A stretch of 64,000 bases of DNA from Anas platyrhynchos (Eukaryota; Chordata; Aves; Anseriformes; Anatidae): positions 49,841,501 to 49,905,500 of the forward strand of contig NC_092588.1 of assembly GCF_047663525.1 (NCBI RefSeq). Direction: 5' to 3'. The position numbers and the translations under genes are program-made. Position 1 is the first letter of the stretch. Each line of letters opens with the position of its first letter. A model generated the notes under the pieces. That model saw only the letters and a program-made list of their open reading frames with translations, did no database searches and had not been told where the DNA came from. Below, one piece after another: positions 58,201-64,000 of the stretch.

Positions 58201-61200
58201 TATATAAGACTGATCCAAGACTTCAACCAAGGCAATAGTCCCTAGATGACTTTAGACAAAAGTGGTAAAGACTGAGTTGCTTTAGCTTCCATTTGTGGCC
58301 TGTGTGAAGTTGTCTCAAGGATGTCCATCTAATTGTGGGACAATATGAAGGACTCTATTGTTATCATCTGTTCACTTTTTTCCAGTCTCCAGATTTTTAT
58401 CTCTCTGTGGTCTCAGTCCCATCATATCTAGTTACTCATAGATTTCCTCTCAAAATATCCTTCTCACTTTCCAAATTATACTGAGAGTGAATGGAGATGT
58501 TCACAAGTCTGGCCAAATTTCTCCTAGAATGTCCACTTCAGGAAAAGAACTCAGTTCGGTTGTCTTAACCAAACATCCATCTTATTTACAAAATTTATTT
58601 CAAACACTGTGTTCAGTTATTAAAACTGGAGAAAGGAAGGCAAAAATGTGTTTATGACAAGTTACTAAATAGAAAATTAAACACCTTTCAAGATGGAGTT
58701 TCTCAACTCTGTTGAGCTTCTGCTGACAACATCACAAAAGAGCAGCATGTTCTATGTTGCTGTTATCCTGGGCTGTTGGGGTCCTAATTAGGCTGCAAAT
58801 GCAAATGTCTGGCACACTCAAGGTATTGACAAACAAAGATGGAAAACTGACTGTAGAGGGAAATGTTCTGAAATCTTTTTCAGGGTCAAATTTGTGGTAA
58901 TGCAGTTGAAAACATGCAGGTACAGAAACAAAATGCAGAATTGCAAGGTACAGATAAAACAGAAGAAAAATATGATGTTATGGTACCATGTGTTGAGCGG
59001 TAGATAAATACAAGATGAATTACAGTTCTTTCTACTATTGTAAATGACAGCCAGAAAGGCTGGATAAGGGAAAGATCTGAATAAATACTGTACTTGTTGC
59101 AGAATAAGATCATGAATACAGGATGAGCACTGTTTATTTTAGGATTTTGTATAAGTTTGACCTTGAATGTAGGATGACTCTTACCCTCTACCTTTGTTCT
59201 CTAGCTGTATTCAGGCATGAATAGGCCCTCCAAAAATGAACTCACACACTTCGCCAAAACAGATCTGCGCAGAGCCTTTCTGCACAAGACCATTACTCCC
59301 AGCCTCCACTTCTTAAGTCATCAGTGTTTTGTTCTCAGCTTAAAGGACTGGAGGTCCCAGTTATGGCTAAGGTTCTGCTGGCACACGAGTAAGTGCTGGA
59401 TGGGAAACATTGTGCTGATACAGCACAAGATATTGCAAATCTGCTGATTGTTGTAGATTCTTCCCCTGTGGCTCCTGTAAGATCATGAAGATAGGGGGTT
59501 CTTGTTGATAAATTGACCCAGGGCTTCCAGTGTTGCCACTGAGATGAAGTGCCACACAAACTGCTACATTTTGTCCTCCAAACTATCAATGCATATACAT
59601 AACAAGGTATTAATGTGTAATATGGACTGTATTTTTAGTGCAGTTTAGGATGTGTGTGGAAGTATTCTGTTGTATATCCAAATGCACGATCTGCTTAATT
59701 GACAGTAGTCATGTATATGAAATAGATCAGTCTAAGATTTTTCCCTAAAGCATCCAGTGCATATATATCCTAGTAATCCTGTTCAAATGCAGAACATGCA
59801 CGGGGTATCAATCATCAGCATATCAGAGTGCAAATTGTTTTAGGAACCATGAGCTCAATAGGCGCTTGCCTGGCAAAACGATTCCACATAGAACTGCAGT
59901 GTGAATGTTGCCTTTATGTTCAATCCTGTTTTACTCAAGCCCGTCTCACATGGATTTATGTAATCAGATGTCTGTGCTGAAGACTTCTTATCACTATAAT
60001 ATGTATCCTCACCTATACAACATTTACCTTGTGGGTGTCAGATAAAGAAAGCTGGTCTTCCTCCCATGCTCTAGGCTGCTATCTCCCACAGACAGGTGGA
60101 CTTTGCATTTCTGTGGCTAGTACTCTGCTGTCCTTCCTTCAGCCTCTTGACTTGCACAGTTACAGCTTGATGAAACCATGATGAAAATACCAAGGGTACC
60201 CATACGTCTATGACTGATCATCTGTGATGAGTGGTGCTCATACACAGACTGCCCAAAGACAGCATCTTTCATCCATCTCTGCCACTCTCCAGAAAAATAG
60301 TTGATGCACTGAACTGAAAGTGAATAATTTAAGAGACCCTCCTTCTCCCTCCCCTACTCCATGGCATCTGTGTTAGGCACTAGTGACCATATGAAACAAA
60401 ATATGGCCACACGACAATCCACACCACTCTTTACCCTCTCTCAGCAGAAAAATAAAAGGCCTCTTTTCTAGCGCTTTTCTTCAGCAGGTAAACTTTGACA
60501 GCCTTCCTGTGTTTTATTAACATTCTGGATGGTATTTGTTGAACAGGATATGTACTTACTGAAATATCTGTCCCCTGAAAGGGTCATTGTTCTCCGATAT
60601 TTTCTTACTGTCGGGTCACTAAAGTTTATTCCCACATACTCCTTCATTGTTTTGTGTGTTGGTTTTCTTTCTTTCATTTTTAGAGTTGTTTTTATTTTAA
60701 TAATTATTTAGGGTTAAGGGTATTTTTGTTTACATCTCTTGGTTTAATTGTAAGCTGTCAGGGCAACACCATAGTTCTTGGAAACTGAAGGATAAGCATT
60801 TGAAATTAAAAAAAAAAAAAAAAGGTGACCAGAATAAACAAATAGAGAAATTAAATTACTGAAGTGACTACCAATGCTACCAATGTCAGCATTTTAACTG
60901 GCTGAAGAGAGACACTTTCGGAGAAATACACTAAGAAAATGGAAGCCACTGAGAAAGACAAGATTTTCAAAGGAAACTATCACCTTTTCCACTCCAGATC
61001 TTAGCCATTATTTTATATTGGTTATGTGTGACTTTTTTAAGATTAAAGACATTATTTTGTCACTTCCATGGCATTCAGACTTGCAAACGTAAGTACAGTG
61101 TTGTCCTACAATGCACTTATGTGATTGAAGGCATTTCAAGCAGTTTGATCCCTTCAATGTTCTGTTTTGAATTGCATGTATTTATTTTTTGTGTGTGTGT

Positions 61201-63784
61201 GTGTGTTTGTTTTTTTTTTTTTTAATGCATTCATTAGCTTGGACTCCATGTGTAGTAAGGTCAGAACTTATCATTGCAACTTGTAGCATCGCATGCAAAA
61301 CCATGACCTTCTATCTGCAGATTGCAATCAAACAGTTGTTTTTCCAGCATAATGGGCAGTAGGTGAAAAAGAACATCAATCGGAAACCCACAGTGGAGTC
61401 ATACAGACATCCTGGTCAAACAGCAGTTCCCCATTTGATTGATAGGAAAACCAAAGCACAGGAAGCTCATATCACCAGGCTGCAGGTGTTTCCAGGGCAA
61501 ATTCTGTATTTTTATGGGTCTGCCATAGAAATGTCTGCTTACATTGTGGCTGAGATTTCTAGGTGTTGCTGTAACACAAATAATAACACTTAACGCCAGT
61601 GGTAAAGGCAGAGGTAGGAGCTGGACGTGAATCACCCAACTTGCTGTCCCAGAAATTTCTTACTCGTTTTTTATGCTCTATCTCTTCAGTCCAACTGAAA
61701 GCGCTGGTATTTTTCTTGGAGCATAAAGATTGACAAGCACTAGCTAAGATGGAGAGCCAGGAGATAATGTTCTGATATCTTACTTTTTGGCCACGCTCTC
61801 TTTGGACTGGTTCACTTTATTAATGCTCTTTCTTCCTATTATTGTCTCTTTCAGTAGAGCGTTATAAATTCTGACCATTTTCCTTTGAACTGATTCCTAA
61901 TCCATGTTTCTTGTTTAGGAAAATCAAGTGTATTTAGAGGTAAAGTTAGCGTTTTCCTAATATTTCCGTTGCTTTGTTGTTGTTACTGCTCTGATGTGGG
62001 AAGACCTATTGGCCACAGACATAACTCCCTCTTTACACACAGCTGGCAAATGAAAACAATATCAGAACATCTCTATGACACACAAGGCTTTTATACAGTG
62101 ATGTTTCAGACTTTACTGCAGTTTCCTTTGGAAATGCTTAAAACAACTACATCTGTTTCCTTTCATTGGGATTTTGTGTTCCTTAAGCCAAAAGAAGGGG
62201 ATAAAACTCATTAATTCTGAACAATAATTGCAATGTCCTATATAAATATTTTTTAGACTGCGGGATTTTTTTTTTGTTCCACTAAAAATATAAAATAACT
62301 TATCTGTTCAGTCTAATAAGAGTTCCTAGATACTTCTACATTGCTTTGTTATGTACAAATACTTGAACTAGATTTAAACAATCTGGCTCAGATGTTGGTA
62401 TCAAGCTAGCAGTAACTACACAGAATGCAGTACAGAGCCAGGCTCCTGACGACAGGAGAGAGCTCAACCTGGGTTTAATTTATCATGTTTCTCAACTGCA
62501 GTTTGCATCCTACAGTGACTGTCGGCCTGCCATAGCTAGACTGTTACCAGCTTGAGTACATCATCCCTGAAACTGCAGTACAGGCCCACCTCCTGTCGCA
62601 GACACCAGGCTGATGATGAATGGAGTCCCAAGTCAAGTACAGTTTCTTGAAGGAAACCTACATGTTGCTGATATTACAGAGGAGCAAAATTGAGTGATGC
62701 AAGCTACAACATCTAATTCAAAACAAACAAATTAAAAGAAAAGCAATGCCATCTCTCCACTTATCTGAGCACTGTGTCTCCCTCTGGGTCCATTTGTGCT
62801 CATCATATGTACAGCCATAATCTTGTGTTCCCTGCTTAAGAAGTTATTTGTTATTGACCCATCTTGTAATCACTCATAACTCAGTCCAGGTCGAGAAAAA
62901 GTACAAATCAAAGTATTTAAAACATTTGGAGTAGGTGCTATGTTTAAAAATGTTTATAAATAAGTGTGAAAGAAAATACCCATGCAGATGAGGCAGAGGT
63001 CAAGTCTACTCACCAAGAGCTTGCCACCTGCTCAAATACTGCCTGCCTGTCCCTGGTTCCATGAAGGCAATTTTTTCTCTCCTGACCAGCTTTGCACTAT
63101 CTGTCCATCTGGTCTGTGAAATCTCTGCTGGGCTGGATTGATCTCTGCTTTCCTCTGTTCCTGGTAATACTGCAAATACATTTGGCTAACTCTTCTTTGG
63201 GTCCACACTTCAGAAGTCCTATTCCTTCTCTGAGTTTCCTGAGAAATTCCCTAGGAAAGTATAATCATGTGTCTTCAAGTGTCTTCATGTGTCCTCTCTG
63301 CAGCTCTCCACAACATTTCTTTTCTAATTTACATGACATATGCATTGGAAATGTTTCAGCATATATGCACGCTATTATGTTCTTTAGTGTGCTGGCAGAA
63401 AAGGCACATGGTCATGACCACAGGAGGAGCCCAGCAACGTCCCAGGAATTTACTGCCTTAATTCGTGTTATAGCTTAAAACAGCAGGGAAGTCTGCTTCC
63501 ACAGGATACACCTCTGAGTACATAAAAAAGAGGAAATGGAAGAGTATTGGGGTGGAGTGTCACAGCTTTGTCCTCATGTTTCAGTGTTCATGATACCTCA
63601 GGACAAATCCCCTGTTCAGACTTCTACTTCCAAACCATCCACTGTGTTACCAAGCTGTTACCCCCAAGCTTGAGGAGAACTGGATCTCTTGACAAAGGCA
63701 CGAGGAAGAAGATTTTTGCTTTCAAGTTATACAACTTGGTCACAGAATATCTCAAGTCACCTAGATATGTGAATTTCAACTTAA
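52236..63784. other. Intergenic DNA, no gene seen
   Basis: About 11.5 kb without a supported exon. Contains TTTA units near 53307, TTTG units (53921-53944), a short tandem in 55389-55415, an A run near 60807 and TG units (61190-61208). In mammals APCDD1 lies upstream of NAPG in the same orientation, so minus-strand exons of it could lie just beyond the right edge; none is seen here. Confidence 0.5.
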
Positions 63785-63829
63785 ACCAACACAGCTACTG
63801 GAGGCAGAACCAACAGTAGCTGTGTTGGT
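63785..63829. repeat. Perfect inverted repeat, 16-bp arms
   Basis: Left arm ACCAACACAGCTACTG (63785-63800), 13-base loop, right arm CAGTAGCTGTGTTGGT (63814-63829). Perfect pairing over 16 bases. It stands alone with no transposon ends around it. Could be a template-switch product or a small hairpin RNA; no evidence of expression. Confidence 0.85.
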
Positions 63830-63831
63830 GA

Positions 63832-63857
63832 TTTTTGTTTTGTTTTGTTTTGTTTTT
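63832..63857. repeat. (TTTTG)n microsatellite
   Basis: Four to five TTTTG units directly beside the inverted repeat. Confidence 0.85.
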
Positions 63858-63895
63858 TCCTGAGAGATCAGGATTGGGAGTAGTGCAGCATTATC

Positions 63896-63933
63896 ATAAG
63901 TGAAAAGGAAATACATAAGTGAAAAGGAAATAT
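63896..63933. repeat. 19-bp direct tandem duplication
   Basis: ATAAGTGAAAAGGAAATAC at 63896-63914 is followed at once by ATAAGTGAAAAGGAAATAT, one difference at the last base. Confidence 0.85.
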
Positions 63934-64000
63934 GTTAAATATGTAAAAATGACTGTAAAATAACTGCAGAAAAGTGAGATGTACAATCATTAATGCGTAC

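Noticed and set aside
63092-63478. 128-codon plus-strand frame near the right edge
   Set aside because: No family resemblance, no splice evidence and AT-rich composition; chance frame.

Overview
The window is vertebrate nuclear DNA from a bird. It holds CR1 LINE fragments with their usual 3' ends, three LTRs of the avian ERV-L type, small introns, and one split gene whose exons read as a bird gamma-SNAP (NAPG). There is no bacterial-type gene organisation. Most short open frames in it are chance.

Layout. 1-6193: intergenic DNA with microsatellites, a CR1 scrap and a perfect 14-bp hairpin. 6194-13156: a complete ERV-L-like provirus with two 700-bp LTRs that differ at about four sites, a 5-bp target duplication (ACGAT), a Lys-type primer binding site, an open gag and an open pro-pol in the same frame separated by one UAG, a polypurine tract and no env. 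13157-28806: intergenic DNA with a CR1 3' end, then the probable NAPG 3' UTR. 28807-40274 (minus strand): all twelve coding exons of NAPG, placed by splice sites and protein continuity, giving a 314-aa product. 39880-40500: the CpG-island promoter of NAPG with NRF1, GC-box, YY1-like and two ZNF143-like sites. 40705-64000: intergenic DNA with a decayed solo LTR (44970-45522), part of another LTR fused to a CR1 3' end (46966-47698), an unclassified 251-bp tandem duplication (48270-48740), a minus-strand solo LTR (49376-49874), a CR1 (49983-50670), a long CCCT/TTTC tract (51525-51715) and a perfect 16-bp hairpin near the right edge.

How the parts relate. NAPG is the only host gene found. Its product works with NSF to take SNARE complexes apart. 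The provirus is very young and both frames are open, so it may have been active recently. Three features of it stand out: the in-frame UAG followed by a possible H-type pseudoknot, a Gag that starts with a hydrophobic segment and lacks a zinc knuckle, and a C-rich/G-rich hairpin near the LTR 3' end that recurs with changed sequence in the two older LTRs at 45 kb and 49 kb.

All calls come from reading the sequence; no alignment, folding or database search was run.
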